Shown here: positions 7,681 through 16,456 of the stretch, piece after piece
How the letters are laid out: every line of letters begins with the position of its first letter
Numbering within the stretch: position 1 is the first letter of the stretch
Origin: Nanobdellota archaeon
GTDB lineage: Archaea > Nanobdellota > Nanobdellia > Parvarchaeales > Parvarchaeaceae
Direction of reading: 5' to 3'
Length of the DNA: 47,129 nt
NCBI GenBank assembly: GCA_021800365.1
Contig: JAJYZA010000002.1
Coordinates: 97,187 to 144,315 of the forward strand
Notes under the pieces: model-generated
The model's input: the letters and a program-made list of their open reading frames with translations, nothing else
Told to the model about the DNA's origin: nothing
Database searches by the model: none
Translations under genes and position numbers: made by a program

Positions 7681-8193
7681 ATGTTAATTAGTTTCAAGGA
7701 TAAAAGTCCGCATATCGATCCATCGGTATACGTAGCAAAGACCGCTGAAATAATAGGGGATATCGAAATAGGTGAAAATTCCAGTATATGGAACGGTGCA
7801 GTTTTACGGGGCGATATGAATTACATAAAACTAGGAAAAAATGTGAACGTACAGGATAATGCGGTGATACACGGGACATTTCTTAAGTATCCTACTATTA
7901 TAGGAAACAATGTATCCATAGGTCATGCCGCTATAGTACATGGTTGTACAATTAAAAATGATTGCATAATAGGCATGGGTGCAAAGGTATTGGAAGGCGC
8001 AGAAATCGGCGCATGGTGTATGGTGGGTGCCGGTGCAGTTATTACTGAAGGAATGAAAATCCCAGACGGGAGCCTTGTGCTAGGGGTTCCGGCTAAAATC
8101 GTTAAGGAATTAACCGATGAACAAAAAGAACGAATAACCGCAAATTGGCAAAGTTATATTATTTTAAAAGAAAATTATATCAAAGCAACTTAA
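7681..8193 (+). CDS. Gamma-class carbonic anhydrase / hexapeptide-repeat protein
   Basis: The 170-residue protein is built of hexapeptide repeats ([LIV]-G-x4) that form a left-handed beta-helix trimer. Three histidines sit where gamma-carbonic anhydrases bind metal: H64 in QDNAVIHG, H82 and H87 in IGHAAIVHGC. The supporting R43 and D45 (LRGD) and Q58 are also present. Enzymes of this class interconvert CO2 and bicarbonate; the short YrdA/PaaY-like versions, which lack the acidic loop of the methanogen Cam enzyme, are often of uncertain activity. This one is of the short type. It ends convergent to the DUF998 gene. Confidence 0.85.
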   Translation: MLISFKDKSPHIDPSVYVAKTAEIIGDIEIGENSSIWNGAVLRGDMNYIKLGKNVNVQDNAVIHGTFLKYPTIIGNNVSIGHAAIVHGCTIKNDCIIGMGAKVLEGAEIGAWCMVGAGAVITEGMKIPDGSLVLGVPAKIVKELTDEQKERITANWQSYIILKENYIKAT

Positions 8194-8224
8194 TTTTCTG
8201 TGAAAAATACAGTTGTTTGTTAAA

Positions 8225-8285
8225 ACTTTAAGGAGAGTTATGTCACTGCAGTTGTCTAATTTATTACTTCAGACTCTCCCAAAGT
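8225..8285. repeat. Long inverted repeat in a convergent spacer
   Basis: Arms at 8225-8238 (ACTTTAAGGAGAGT) and 8273-8285 (ACTCTCCCAAAGT) are nearly exact reverse complements, with 7 plus 5 pairs around one small internal loop. The loop of about 34 bases contains the palindrome ACTGCAGT. A CAGTTGT heptamer occurs at 8210-8216 and again at 8249-8255. The element sits between the 3' ends of two convergent genes. It may be a two-way transcription end, a small RNA or a miniature mobile-element scar. Confidence 0.45.
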
Positions 8286-8314
8286 AAAAATATAAAATGT
8301 TTTTATCGAGATAT

Positions 8315-8896
8315 TTAATTTTTGTGCCGAGAATTACCTATTGTTTTAAGCGTAAGTAGAGACCCAGAGAACAGTATGGCCCAAAGCAAAGTAGGATAAA
8401 CTATCATTCTCTCCATACCGCCGGGTCCTAATCCCATATATACGCCTGATTCTAGCAATGCCGTCGCACTCAAGCTAATAACACCAAGTACAATCGAAGG
8501 ATAGCGCAACGGTGTATTCCATTTTATTCCAAAGTATATCGCTGCAATAGATCCCGCAACAAAAACCGCAGCAGATACTAAAATATGTATAACCCCAAAA
8601 CTTTCATTAAACATGCCGACCCCCATAGCACCCGCGCCAGCGATAAAGACTAAAGCTGTAAATATCTTATCGCGTAGTTCAAGATAAAGGAAATAAGATC
8701 CAATCGTTATAAGCACACCGAGAAGGTCTATAGAGGAGTTAAACAGCCATGCAGATGGCCCCACACCGAGGTCGCTTATGTAGTTGTTGGATATGCTATA
8801 ACCTGGATACAAAGCCTCAGACAGCATCATAGCAACTATAAAATACAGTGCCCCCAACCCTATAAGCAAACCTGCAATTTTTAGATTGTTTTTCAT
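8315..8896 (-). CDS. DUF998 family membrane protein
   Basis: This 193-residue protein has about six hydrophobic helices. The loop after helix 1 reads LYPGYSISNNYISDLGVGPS, the signature of DUF998: a short N-x-I-S-D-L-G motif on the outer face. Conserved glycines near AGAMGVGMFNES and a C-terminal GPGGMERMIVYP stretch also match family layout. No biochemical role is established for DUF998. The gene is divergent from the thioesterase at 8972, with only 75 bases between the starts, so the two promoters must overlap or abut. Confidence 0.75.
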   Translation of the reverse strand: MKNNLKIAGLLIGLGALYFIVAMMLSEALYPGYSISNNYISDLGVGPSAWLFNSSIDLLGVLITIGSYFLYLELRDKIFTALVFIAGAGAMGVGMFNESFGVIHILVSAAVFVAGSIAAIYFGIKWNTPLRYPSIVLGVISLSATALLESGVYMGLGPGGMERMIVYPTLLWAILFSGSLLTLKTIGNSRHKN

Positions 8897-8971
8897 ATCC
8901 TTTCTTTACATTAGTATTATTTAACGATTATCTTTTATATCGTTTATTAATAAAGAGATGCATACATTCTC

Positions 8972-9376
8972 ATGGAAAACAATGCTATAAAAAAGATAAT
9001 CGAAGAGGACCCATTTCTAAAATATGTTGGTATAAAAGTACTTTCTTTAAACGGGGGACACTGTAAACTTTCTATAGACTTCAGACAGAATCTAACTAGG
9101 CTCGGCGGCATGCTTAACGGCGGTGCGATAGCTACACTGGCAGATGCGGCTGGGGGATGTTCAGTGCTTACGCTTAATAATGGTAGCAATCAAGTCACAG
9201 TGAAACTAGACGTCTCTTTTTTAAAGCCGATAAATAGCGGTCCAGTTGTTGCAGAGGCGAAAGTTAAAAAATCTGGAAAGAATCTTTCCTTTGCTGATAT
9301 AGAAATATTTGATGGCGACGGAGTACTTTGTGCAACGGCTAGTGGCATTTGGTTCTTTATAGGGGATCTCAAATAA
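8972..9376 (+). CDS. Hotdog-fold thioesterase, PaaI type
   Basis: At 134 residues it is a single hotdog domain. The PaaI core motif appears as LNGGAIATLADAAGGCSVLT: the acidic residue in ATLAD and the two glycines that bind acyl-CoA are kept. Most PaaI proteins have H-G-G at the start of this motif; here it is N-G-G, an unusual substitution. Such enzymes cleave acyl-CoA thioesters, often clearing dead-end CoA esters. It is followed after 62 bases by acyl-CoA dehydrogenase on the same strand, and so fits the lipid catabolism block. Confidence 0.8.
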   Translation: MENNAIKKIIEEDPFLKYVGIKVLSLNGGHCKLSIDFRQNLTRLGGMLNGGAIATLADAAGGCSVLTLNNGSNQVTVKLDVSFLKPINSGPVVAEAKVKKSGKNLSFADIEIFDGDGVLCATASGIWFFIGDLK

Positions 9377-9438
9377 TCAGCAACCAACGGGCGCTACAAA
9401 GCAATAATAGTTAAATAATTAGACTGTATTCATCTTTC

Positions 9439-10656
9439 ATGGAAAAATCATTTTCTGAAACGGTAGATTCTCTTAAGACAATATATAATTTTTCAGCAGA
9501 GGACTTGCAGATCCTTGAAAGGGTTGATGCTGCAGCAGAGGAATTAGTAACCTCTGAATTTGATCATTATCTTAAGAGAGAACTAAATACCGACGCCCCA
9601 AAAATAGCTAAGAAACATGGAATTCTTGGTCTTCCAATCGATAAAAAATACGGCGGCCTCGGCGCAAATCCGCTCGTTAGTGTACTTGCCGGTGAGAGAT
9701 TTGGTCAGGTTGGACTAGGATTCTCTACTTTTTTTGGAGCCAATGTAATGCTGGGGCAAATGTCTATTCAGATGTGGGGAAGCGATGAACAGAAAGAGCG
9801 CTACCTTAGACCAGCCGCCGCAGGCGACGTTATAATGGCATTCGGCCTCACAGAACCGGAAGCGGGAAGCGATCCGCTTTCGATGAAGACGAGTTATGAA
9901 AAAAAAGGTAAAAATTTTGTAATAAACGGATCCAAATATTTTATATCAAACGGTTCAATAGCCAAAGCGATGGTACTATTCGCAAAGTCAAAAGAAAATT
10001 CAAATGAAATTTCAGCTTTTCTAATAGACACAGATAAGAACGGATTTAACGTAGATATGGAGCTTAAAGAGAAGATAGGCCTTTTTACTTCAGATACTGC
10101 CATGCTGAGTTTCCATGATCTTGAGGTACCGGAGGAAAATCTTCTTGGCACCTTAGGCGGCGGTATGTATGTGGCATATTCATCTATACTTAATGGGAGG
10201 ATGGGGGTGGCTTCTGCATGTACTGGGGTCATACAAGACTGCCTTAATTCTACTGTAAATAGGGCAAGGGAAAGGATACAATTCGGAAAAGAGATAGGTA
10301 AACACCAGCTTGTGCAGGAACATATCTCTGAGATAGTGCAGAATCTAGAAAAAGCGAGATGGCCAGTGTATATAACCGCTCTTAAGGCGCTAGAATACAA
10401 TAAGAACCCTACAAATGAACTAGTTAGAGAGCTAGACCAAAGAAGTGCAATAGCAAAGAAGATTGCATCTAGAGCTGCATGGGAATCCGCGGATCACGCA
10501 GTACAAGTTTTCGGCGGTTTTGGATATTCACTTTTGTCTCCTGTCGGAAGGCACTACTGCGATACTCGTGTAACACGAATATATGAGGGCACGGACGAGA
10601 TAATGGAACTAAAAATAGCGGGGCATGTGTTAGGAAAGGGATTCAGAGCATTTTAG
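9439..10656 (+). CDS. Acyl-CoA dehydrogenase
   Basis: This is a 405-residue flavoprotein of standard length, catalysing alpha,beta-dehydrogenation of acyl-CoA, the first step of beta-oxidation, with electrons passed to ETF. The FAD-binding motif FGLTEPEAGSDPLSMKT is near residues 134-150. The C-terminal helix RIYEGTDEIMELKIAG carries the catalytic base, E383 in the Y-E-G-T position used by medium- and short-chain enzymes. RIQFGKEIGKHQLVQEH is the expected C-terminal domain start. No ETF gene is in the window. It is followed after two bases by the CoxG-like gene, so they are cotranscribed. Confidence 0.92.
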   Translation: MEKSFSETVDSLKTIYNFSAEDLQILERVDAAAEELVTSEFDHYLKRELNTDAPKIAKKHGILGLPIDKKYGGLGANPLVSVLAGERFGQVGLGFSTFFGANVMLGQMSIQMWGSDEQKERYLRPAAAGDVIMAFGLTEPEAGSDPLSMKTSYEKKGKNFVINGSKYFISNGSIAKAMVLFAKSKENSNEISAFLIDTDKNGFNVDMELKEKIGLFTSDTAMLSFHDLEVPEENLLGTLGGGMYVAYSSILNGRMGVASACTGVIQDCLNSTVNRARERIQFGKEIGKHQLVQEHISEIVQNLEKARWPVYITALKALEYNKNPTNELVRELDQRSAIAKKIASRAAWESADHAVQVFGGFGYSLLSPVGRHYCDTRVTRIYEGTDEIMELKIAGHVLGKGFRAF

Positions 10657-10658
10657 AT

Positions 10659-11102
10659 ATGAAAATAAATCTAAATGGATCCTTCGACATTGATAGTAGC
10701 CTTTCGAATGCTTTTGCTTTTCTTACCGATCCCAAAAGATTAAGTACATGCGTATCGGATCTAAAAGAAACGAAGTTTATAGATAGTCATACATTCGAAA
10801 CGAGCCTGATAGTAAAGATCGGACCGATAAATGGTAATTTCTACTCAAAGTGTAATATAAGTTCAGCGGCGCCGGATACAGTAAATATAAAAATTGATGG
10901 TACTGGAACTGCAAGTACAATGCATCTTGTGATTTCGCTTAAATTAAATAAGAAAACCGAAAATGTTACTAGCGTATCATGGGAAGCCAACGCAGAGATA
11001 ACCGGGCTTGTTAGTGGTTTAGGAGAAACTATCCTCAGAGAACTAAGTAATTCAAAAATCGCAGAGATAATAAATGCATTGAAAAATAATATAACTAAAT
11101 GA
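10659..11102 (+). CDS. SRPBCC-fold protein, CoxG-like
   Basis: The 147-residue product has the START/Bet v1-like pattern of the CO dehydrogenase subunit G (CoxG) family. It runs GSFDIDSSLSNAFAFLTDPK, then an L-x-x-C-x-x-D turn, antiparallel strands including INGNFYSKCNIS, and a long C-terminal helix. CoxG was named for a CO dehydrogenase accessory role, but many members have other tasks. No CO dehydrogenase gene is near. Here it lies two bases behind acyl-CoA dehydrogenase, suggesting it binds a hydrophobic ligand, a flavoprotein or a membrane surface in lipid catabolism. That role is inferred from position only. Confidence 0.75.
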   Translation: MKINLNGSFDIDSSLSNAFAFLTDPKRLSTCVSDLKETKFIDSHTFETSLIVKIGPINGNFYSKCNISSAAPDTVNIKIDGTGTASTMHLVISLKLNKKTENVTSVSWEANAEITGLVSGLGETILRELSNSKIAEIINALKNNITK

Positions 11103-11131
11103 TAAGGATATACTCTTTTTCAAGGAATTGA

Positions 11132-12316
11132 CTAAACGCGCTCAATTACTACAGAAAAGCCTTGCCCGCCACCAACACAAAGCGTGGCTACACCGGTATT
11201 TTTCTTCTCATCGTTAAGTATCCTTGAAAGTGTACCTATTAACCTGGATCCAGTCGCTCCAAGAGGATGTCCTATAGATATTGCACCACCGTGTATATTT
11301 ACTTTACTTCGTTCAATTCCAAGTTCCCTCATAGCATACAAGACTACGACTGCAAAAGCCTCATTTATCTCCCAATAATCAATATCTTCTACTTTTAATC
11401 CTGCTCTTTCCAATGCCTTTTTAGTGGCGGGTACGGGACCTTTTCCCATTACTGCAGGGTCTACACCCGCCCACGCCATCGAACGGATTTTAGCAAGTGG
11501 CTTTAATCCATATTTTTTAATCGCATTTTCTGAAGCTAGCATTACGAGAGATGCACCTGCATTAAGTGGAGACGAGTTTCCTACGGTTATTACGCCTCCG
11601 GATTTAAAAGCAGGCGGAAGGTTTTTTATTTGTTCAAGCGTAGTGTCTGCTCTTATACTTTGATCCTTATCCACTATCAGCTTCTGACCATTGAATTCTA
11701 CTTCGATAGGCATTATCTCCTTGTTAATCCATCCAGAATTGAGTGCTTTTGTTGCGAGCGTGTGGCTTTCAAGAGAGAATTTATCCATGTCATCTTTCTT
11801 TATGCCGCTCTCTTCCGAAAGCTGTTCTGCAGTTAAGCCCATATTATAGCCTATCCCCATTCTGTACTTAGCATATTCCGGCATAGTCAATAGCTTGTAA
11901 TTTGGTATTATGAATGGGTTGTCTCCTATAGGTAAGTGTGTCATATGCTCCATGCCACCAGCTAGTACAATATCCGAGTTTCCAGTCATTATTTCCATAG
12001 TACCTGTACTTATTGACATCATTGATGAAGAACATGCCCTGTCTATAGACATACCGGGGACTTCGAATGGTAAGCCGGCTAGTAGCACGGGATGTCTGCC
12101 ACCGTAAAGCCAGTTCTCTCCTGCTTGGAAGGCGCATCCGGTTATTACGTCTCCTATATCTAGCGGGTTTATCTTAGTTCTTTTTACTAGCTGTTTTATC
12201 AACATACTGAGCGCTTCATCCATTCTTATCGAATTAAAAACATCTCTTTCCGGTTCCTTTGGTCGGGATCTTGAAAACGCCGTTCGTAAATAATCCACTA
12301 TGTATACGTTATTCAT
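11132..12316 (-). CDS. Thiolase (acetyl-CoA/3-ketoacyl-CoA acyltransferase)
   Basis: At 394 residues it is a standard thiolase I/II-type enzyme. The acyl-accepting cysteine is C95 in SIDRACSSSMMS. The second active-site histidine lies in GGAISIGHPLGATGS (about H350), and the proton-donor cysteine in LCVGGGQG (about C380). INEAFAV, another family signature, is present. It would cleave 3-ketoacyl-CoA to acetyl-CoA in the last step of beta-oxidation. It is the last gene of a four-gene minus-strand operon, one base after the fused dehydrogenase/hydratase. Chain-length preference cannot be told. Confidence 0.93.
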   Translation of the reverse strand: MNNVYIVDYLRTAFSRSRPKEPERDVFNSIRMDEALSMLIKQLVKRTKINPLDIGDVITGCAFQAGENWLYGGRHPVLLAGLPFEVPGMSIDRACSSSMMSISTGTMEIMTGNSDIVLAGGMEHMTHLPIGDNPFIIPNYKLLTMPEYAKYRMGIGYNMGLTAEQLSEESGIKKDDMDKFSLESHTLATKALNSGWINKEIMPIEVEFNGQKLIVDKDQSIRADTTLEQIKNLPPAFKSGGVITVGNSSPLNAGASLVMLASENAIKKYGLKPLAKIRSMAWAGVDPAVMGKGPVPATKKALERAGLKVEDIDYWEINEAFAVVVLYAMRELGIERSKVNIHGGAISIGHPLGATGSRLIGTLSRILNDEKKNTGVATLCVGGGQGFSVVIERV

Positions 12317-12317
12317 A

Positions 12318-14285
12318 TTATTTTCCTTTAAATTCAGGTTTTCTTTTCTGTAGAAAGGAGGATAGGCCTTCCTTCAAGTCTTCCGAACTAAAGACGATAC
12401 CACCAGCAGCAGCCTCTAATTCTAAACCAGTTTCTAACGGCGTTTCAATACCTTTATTTATCAAAATTTTAGATAGCATCACCGAGACCGGCGCAGAATT
12501 TTCCGCAATGTCGTGTGCATATTCTAAAGCCGCTGAATCTATGTCTCCAGTTATCAGTTTTGAAACAAGCCCTTTCTCAAAGGCTTCCTTTCCACTTATC
12601 TTCTCTCCGGTTAGTATTAGGCGAGATGCAACGGCTGTGCCTACCAGTTTTGAGACTCTTTGCGATCCCCCCCATAGCGGTACAAGCCCTCTATTAATTT
12701 CTGGGAATCCAAGCACGGCATCCTCTGTCGATAATCTTATATCGCATGCAAGTGCAAGTTCTAAACCACCGCCAAGAACATAACCTTGCAGCTGTGCTAT
12801 AGTTATCTTTGGTATATCTGAAAACTTCCGCATTGTTTCTTGCCCTCTCTTTGAAAATTCTACGAATTGTAATTCGTTTGGGAAGAACATCGAAAGGTCC
12901 GCACCCGCTGAAAAGACCTCGCTGTTGCCGCGTATAAGGATAACGTTTGTTTCTTGATCATTCCATAGGTTATTCATTACCCGATTCAAATCCTCCAGAA
13001 TGTCGTTATTTATCAGGTTTAATTTGGGACGATTAAGTGTTATGCGTGAGACTTTTTTCCCGATTTTTTCTACAATTACAGAACTTAGTCCACCTGTTTT
13101 TACACCACTACTTTTTTGTTGTTGGGGGTTATCTTTTATAATCTCTCTCATTTTACCGGACTTTATGCTTTCAGAAGGTGCAAATACGCTAACGCCAAAA
13201 TCTTTTGCAAGTTTTTCTAGTCTACTCTCTACTTCAGAATTGTCAAGCCCAGCAGCTACCGAGATTGGTCCAAACGGCCTGTTAAGTCCATACTTTACTG
13301 CAGTTTCTATATCTTTTGGTGTGGCTACTCCATTTTCGATGAGTTTTGTCGCTTCGTTTATTTCAAGTGCAAATATATCAAGTAACTGAAGCTTATTCGT
13401 TGCCTTCGCCGAATCGATTATTTTTGGTTTGCCGGAACTCCAATCATAAAACCCTATCCCTGCTTTCTTTCCTAAACGCTTATTCTTGACGAGATCTGAA
13501 TATACGTTTACTTTTGAATAATCCGATGAGAGAGATTTTGCGAAATACAGCAAAGAGTCATTAACAATGTCAATACCAACAAAATCAAATAACTCGTAAG
13601 GCCCCATTGGAAGACCTTGTGCTCTTATAAAGGCGTCTACTTCTTCAGGTTTTGCGATTTTTCTGTCCACTAAAATACCGAAGAAAAGTATTTCCGGGGC
13701 GTTTATTCGATTGACAATAAATCCGGGAGTATCTTTATTTACACTTATAGGTATCTTACCTATCGAGTTGATAAGATTAAAGGTGGATTCAAATACAGAA
13801 TCACTCGTCTTTTCACCACGTATAATTTCTACCAATTTCATAACGACGGGTGGATTGAAGAAATGCGTGCCTATAACTCTCTCTGGATTCTTAGTCTGCG
13901 CCGCTATATCTGTTATCCTTATGTTTGAGGTATTAGAGCATAATATTGTGTTTTCTCCAGCCAAATCCCCGAGTTGTTTGAATATTTTCGTCTTTAAATC
14001 AATATTTTCTGGTACGGCTTCTATAACGAAATCAACCGTTTTTACTCCATCGCCAATATTAGTGTATGTCGAAATTTTACCAATAGAGTCTTTTACCTGT
14101 TGCGCAGTTATGGTTCCCTTTGTAAATAGTTTATTGAGACTATCAGATACTTTAGTCATTGCCGCATTTAGCGCATCATTATTTATATCTATGAGGTTTA
14201 CAGAAAATCCAGAAATTGCAAACACTTCTGCTATACCATGCCCCATTTCACCGGCCCCGACTACAGCTATCTTTTGTGCGTTCAT
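12318..14285 (-). CDS. Bifunctional 3-hydroxyacyl-CoA dehydrogenase / enoyl-CoA hydratase
   Basis: The 655-residue protein joins two beta-oxidation enzymes. Residues 5-190 are the NAD-binding 3-hydroxyacyl-CoA dehydrogenase domain: GAGEMGHGIAEVF, with catalytic H141 in GTHFFNPP. Residues 190-390 hold two C-terminal dehydrogenase domains (NRINAPEILFFGILVDR and a second copy near 305-345). A linker rich in Q/S precedes the crotonase domain at 405-655. There the oxyanion-hole segment is SAGADLSMFF, and the two catalytic glutamates are E509 in GGGLELALACD and E529 in GFPEINRG. Both activities therefore look intact. The dehydrogenase-first order is the archaeal arrangement, opposite to bacterial FadB. 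It sits between SCP2 and thiolase genes in the operon. Confidence 0.93.
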   Translation of the reverse strand: MNAQKIAVVGAGEMGHGIAEVFAISGFSVNLIDINNDALNAAMTKVSDSLNKLFTKGTITAQQVKDSIGKISTYTNIGDGVKTVDFVIEAVPENIDLKTKIFKQLGDLAGENTILCSNTSNIRITDIAAQTKNPERVIGTHFFNPPVVMKLVEIIRGEKTSDSVFESTFNLINSIGKIPISVNKDTPGFIVNRINAPEILFFGILVDRKIAKPEEVDAFIRAQGLPMGPYELFDFVGIDIVNDSLLYFAKSLSSDYSKVNVYSDLVKNKRLGKKAGIGFYDWSSGKPKIIDSAKATNKLQLLDIFALEINEATKLIENGVATPKDIETAVKYGLNRPFGPISVAAGLDNSEVESRLEKLAKDFGVSVFAPSESIKSGKMREIIKDNPQQQKSSGVKTGGLSSVIVEKIGKKVSRITLNRPKLNLINNDILEDLNRVMNNLWNDQETNVILIRGNSEVFSAGADLSMFFPNELQFVEFSKRGQETMRKFSDIPKITIAQLQGYVLGGGLELALACDIRLSTEDAVLGFPEINRGLVPLWGGSQRVSKLVGTAVASRLILTGEKISGKEAFEKGLVSKLITGDIDSAALEYAHDIAENSAPVSVMLSKILINKGIETPLETGLELEAAAGGIVFSSEDLKEGLSSFLQKRKPEFKGK

Positions 14286-14302
14286 AACAAGAAAATGTTA
14301 TT

Positions 14303-14641
14303 TTAGCCGGCTTTTTTAAGCAATGCCACCAGTTTTTGCGCGGAGGCTAAATCACCAGAAACCTTCAATTTCCCAAATAAAAATGCCTTTACCCCATCCA
14401 GTTTACCATTAAGTATATCATCAAGAACCTGATCTGTCGCAAGGAATACGTCTTTTGCATCCGTCGTTTCTCCATCACTTAAGGAGATTGTTCCATCTTC
14501 TCCGAATTGGATATAAAAAGCCGCGGTATCGGATGACTTAAATTGAAATTTTAACCCTTTCCAGCTCTTTCCTTCTTCCTTCAATTCCGGTTTTACATTA
14601 AAGCGATCTATGATTGCTTTCATTGCATCATGTGCTGCCAT
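14303..14641 (-). CDS. SCP2 sterol-carrier-like domain protein
   Basis: This 112-residue protein is a single SCP2 domain. It has an N-terminal helix, a five-strand sheet including LKFQFKSSDTAAFYIQFGED, the ATDQVLDDILNGKLDGVKAF segment, and LFGKLKVSGDLASAQKLVAL near the end, which is the domain's G-x-L-x-x-x-G-D signature. SCP2 domains bind acyl chains, acyl-CoAs or other lipids in a hydrophobic tunnel. Eukaryotic SCP2 is often fused to peroxisomal beta-oxidation enzymes. Here it stands as a separate gene, 17 bases before the dehydrogenase/hydratase fusion and 36 after the ligase. A substrate carrier role within the pathway is therefore a strong inference. Confidence 0.88.
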   Translation of the reverse strand: MAAHDAMKAIIDRFNVKPELKEEGKSWKGLKFQFKSSDTAAFYIQFGEDGTISLSDGETTDAKDVFLATDQVLDDILNGKLDGVKAFLFGKLKVSGDLASAQKLVALLKKAG

Positions 14642-14677
14642 AGTTATTATTGTATCTTAAAGCTAATAAAGGTTGCG

Positions 14678-16300
14678 CTATTTGGAAGCTCCCTCTTTAA
14701 GTAGCGTACCTCTTAATTCTTTTTTATCGGCTTTCCCAGTGCTTGTCTTAGGAATTGAGTCTATAAAGATTACTTTATCCGGTATCCACCACTTTTCTAT
14801 CCTGTGGTTACCAACATATTTTTGTAGGTGGGTTATTATATCTTCCTGATTTACTTCTCCTTTCTTAACAACAAATGCGACTGGTCTTTCCCCCCACTTT
14901 TCACTAGGCATAGCGACAACCGCGACCTCCCCGACTTTTTCATACTCGCTTATTACGTCTTCAAGTATCAGTGTAGGTATAAATTCTCCGCCACTTTTTA
15001 CGACATCTTTCTCCCTATCCGCAACGTGCAAATATCCATAATTATCAATATAACCAAGATCTCCCGTATGTAGCCATCCACCATGCCACAATTCTGCCGT
15101 CTTTTCCGGATCTTTGTAGTATTCCTTTGTAACCCACGGTGCCCTAGCAACTATTTCTCCGAGAGTCTTATTATCTTTTGGAACTTCTTTCATGTTACTA
15201 TCAACGATTTTAAGATCTACCAGAGGTATAGGAAGACCGGCGCTGAGCTGTAAATCAAATCTTTCATTCTCATCTAAAGAAGCTGCCGCATCGTTAATAG
15301 AAGAAATAGCTAGAACCGGCCCAGTCTCGGATAGTCCATACCCCCCTATAATAATTATTCCTAATTCTTTTGCCTTAAGTGCAAGGCCTCTGGTAATGGC
15401 CGCGCCTCCGATTATTACCTTCCAACCTTTTAGATATTCCGTATACTCATCTATTTTTGGCGAATTCAATATCATATAAAGTATAGCAGGCACCATTGCA
15501 GAAAATGTGACTTTCTCTTTCTTTATGAGTTCTAGCATTGTATCAACGTCATATCTACCGGCTAGTACATACTTATTTCCGCCAAGCAATCCTGCATATG
15601 GCATTCCCCACTGATGTACATGAAAAAGTGGCACCGCTGTCATGAAAACATCCTTATCCGTAAGATTAATCGGGGGAGAACGCACGGCAGAAGAAACTGC
15701 CAGAGCATGCAGAACTAAATCACGGTGTGTAAATGTTACGCCCTTCGGCATACCAGTCGTTGCAGACGTATAAAATATAGTAGCAGTGGTTTCTTCATCT
15801 AAATCTGGCGGAGCATATTCGGAATTTGTCATAAGGTCATCATAATTGTAGAAAGGCGAGAGCGTTGTCTCTATTTTTCCATGGTCCTCACGATATATTA
15901 TCCATCCTTTTATAAAATTGAAAAGCTCTTTATTCTGTTCTAGTATAGGAACGAAATCTTCCCTTACAATGACATACTTGTCTTCAGCGTGATTCATCGT
16001 ATAATATATAAGCTCCGGAGTATAGCGTATATTTACCGTGTGGAGTATCGCACCCATCATCGGTACTGAGAAGTAAGCTTCAAGGTACCTATTTGTATCC
16101 CAATCCAGAACGCTCACTATATCTCCTTTTTTTACGCCGATGCGCTCCAAACCGGCTGATAGATTTTTAACCCGTTCAAAAAATGTTTTAAATGTATATT
16201 TCTCCTTATCCGCATATAAAATCTCTCTATCAGGGAAATTTTTTACAGTGTTTATAAACAAGTTCTTTAAGGTTAATTCAGAATTGTGATAGCCTTCCAT
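14678..16300 (-). CDS. AMP-forming acyl-CoA synthetase (fatty acid-CoA ligase)
   Basis: The 540-residue enzyme belongs to the ANL adenylating superfamily, medium/long-chain acyl-CoA ligase branch. Motifs in order: YTSATTGMPKG (phosphate loop, residues 177-187), GGYGLSETGPVL (A5), HTGDLGYID (A7), DREKDVVKSGGE (the A8 hinge) and IPKTSTGKADKKEL with the A10 lysine needed for adenylation. It activates a fatty acid to acyl-CoA, feeding the dehydrogenase. It is first in the four-gene minus-strand operon. The promoter lies in the 156 bases upstream. Chain-length specificity is not visible from sequence. Confidence 0.92.
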   Translation of the reverse strand: MEGYHNSELTLKNLFINTVKNFPDREILYADKEKYTFKTFFERVKNLSAGLERIGVKKGDIVSVLDWDTNRYLEAYFSVPMMGAILHTVNIRYTPELIYYTMNHAEDKYVIVREDFVPILEQNKELFNFIKGWIIYREDHGKIETTLSPFYNYDDLMTNSEYAPPDLDEETTATIFYTSATTGMPKGVTFTHRDLVLHALAVSSAVRSPPINLTDKDVFMTAVPLFHVHQWGMPYAGLLGGNKYVLAGRYDVDTMLELIKKEKVTFSAMVPAILYMILNSPKIDEYTEYLKGWKVIIGGAAITRGLALKAKELGIIIIGGYGLSETGPVLAISSINDAAASLDENERFDLQLSAGLPIPLVDLKIVDSNMKEVPKDNKTLGEIVARAPWVTKEYYKDPEKTAELWHGGWLHTGDLGYIDNYGYLHVADREKDVVKSGGEFIPTLILEDVISEYEKVGEVAVVAMPSEKWGERPVAFVVKKGEVNQEDIITHLQKYVGNHRIEKWWIPDKVIFIDSIPKTSTGKADKKELRGTLLKEGASK

Positions 16301-16456
16301 AGTGATAAATTAATGTGCTCTTTTATAAATCTTACGCAAAAGAGTCAAAGTGCGTCTTCATCGTTCCACAGCTAAAAACTGAGAAGATCGGCTTCTTTAA
16401 TCTGGGTAATCTCTCTGCAAAAAATTACAATGTTAATTTACCCTCTTATCAAAAAT

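Noticed and set aside
9894-10400. 168-codon minus-strand frame
   Set aside because: It is antisense to acyl-CoA dehydrogenase, with Ser/Phe-rich composition typical of a mirror frame.
13711-14319. 202-codon plus-strand frame opposite the dehydrogenase domain
   Set aside because: It lies fully antisense to the well-conserved 3-hydroxyacyl-CoA dehydrogenase region and has no domain of its own.
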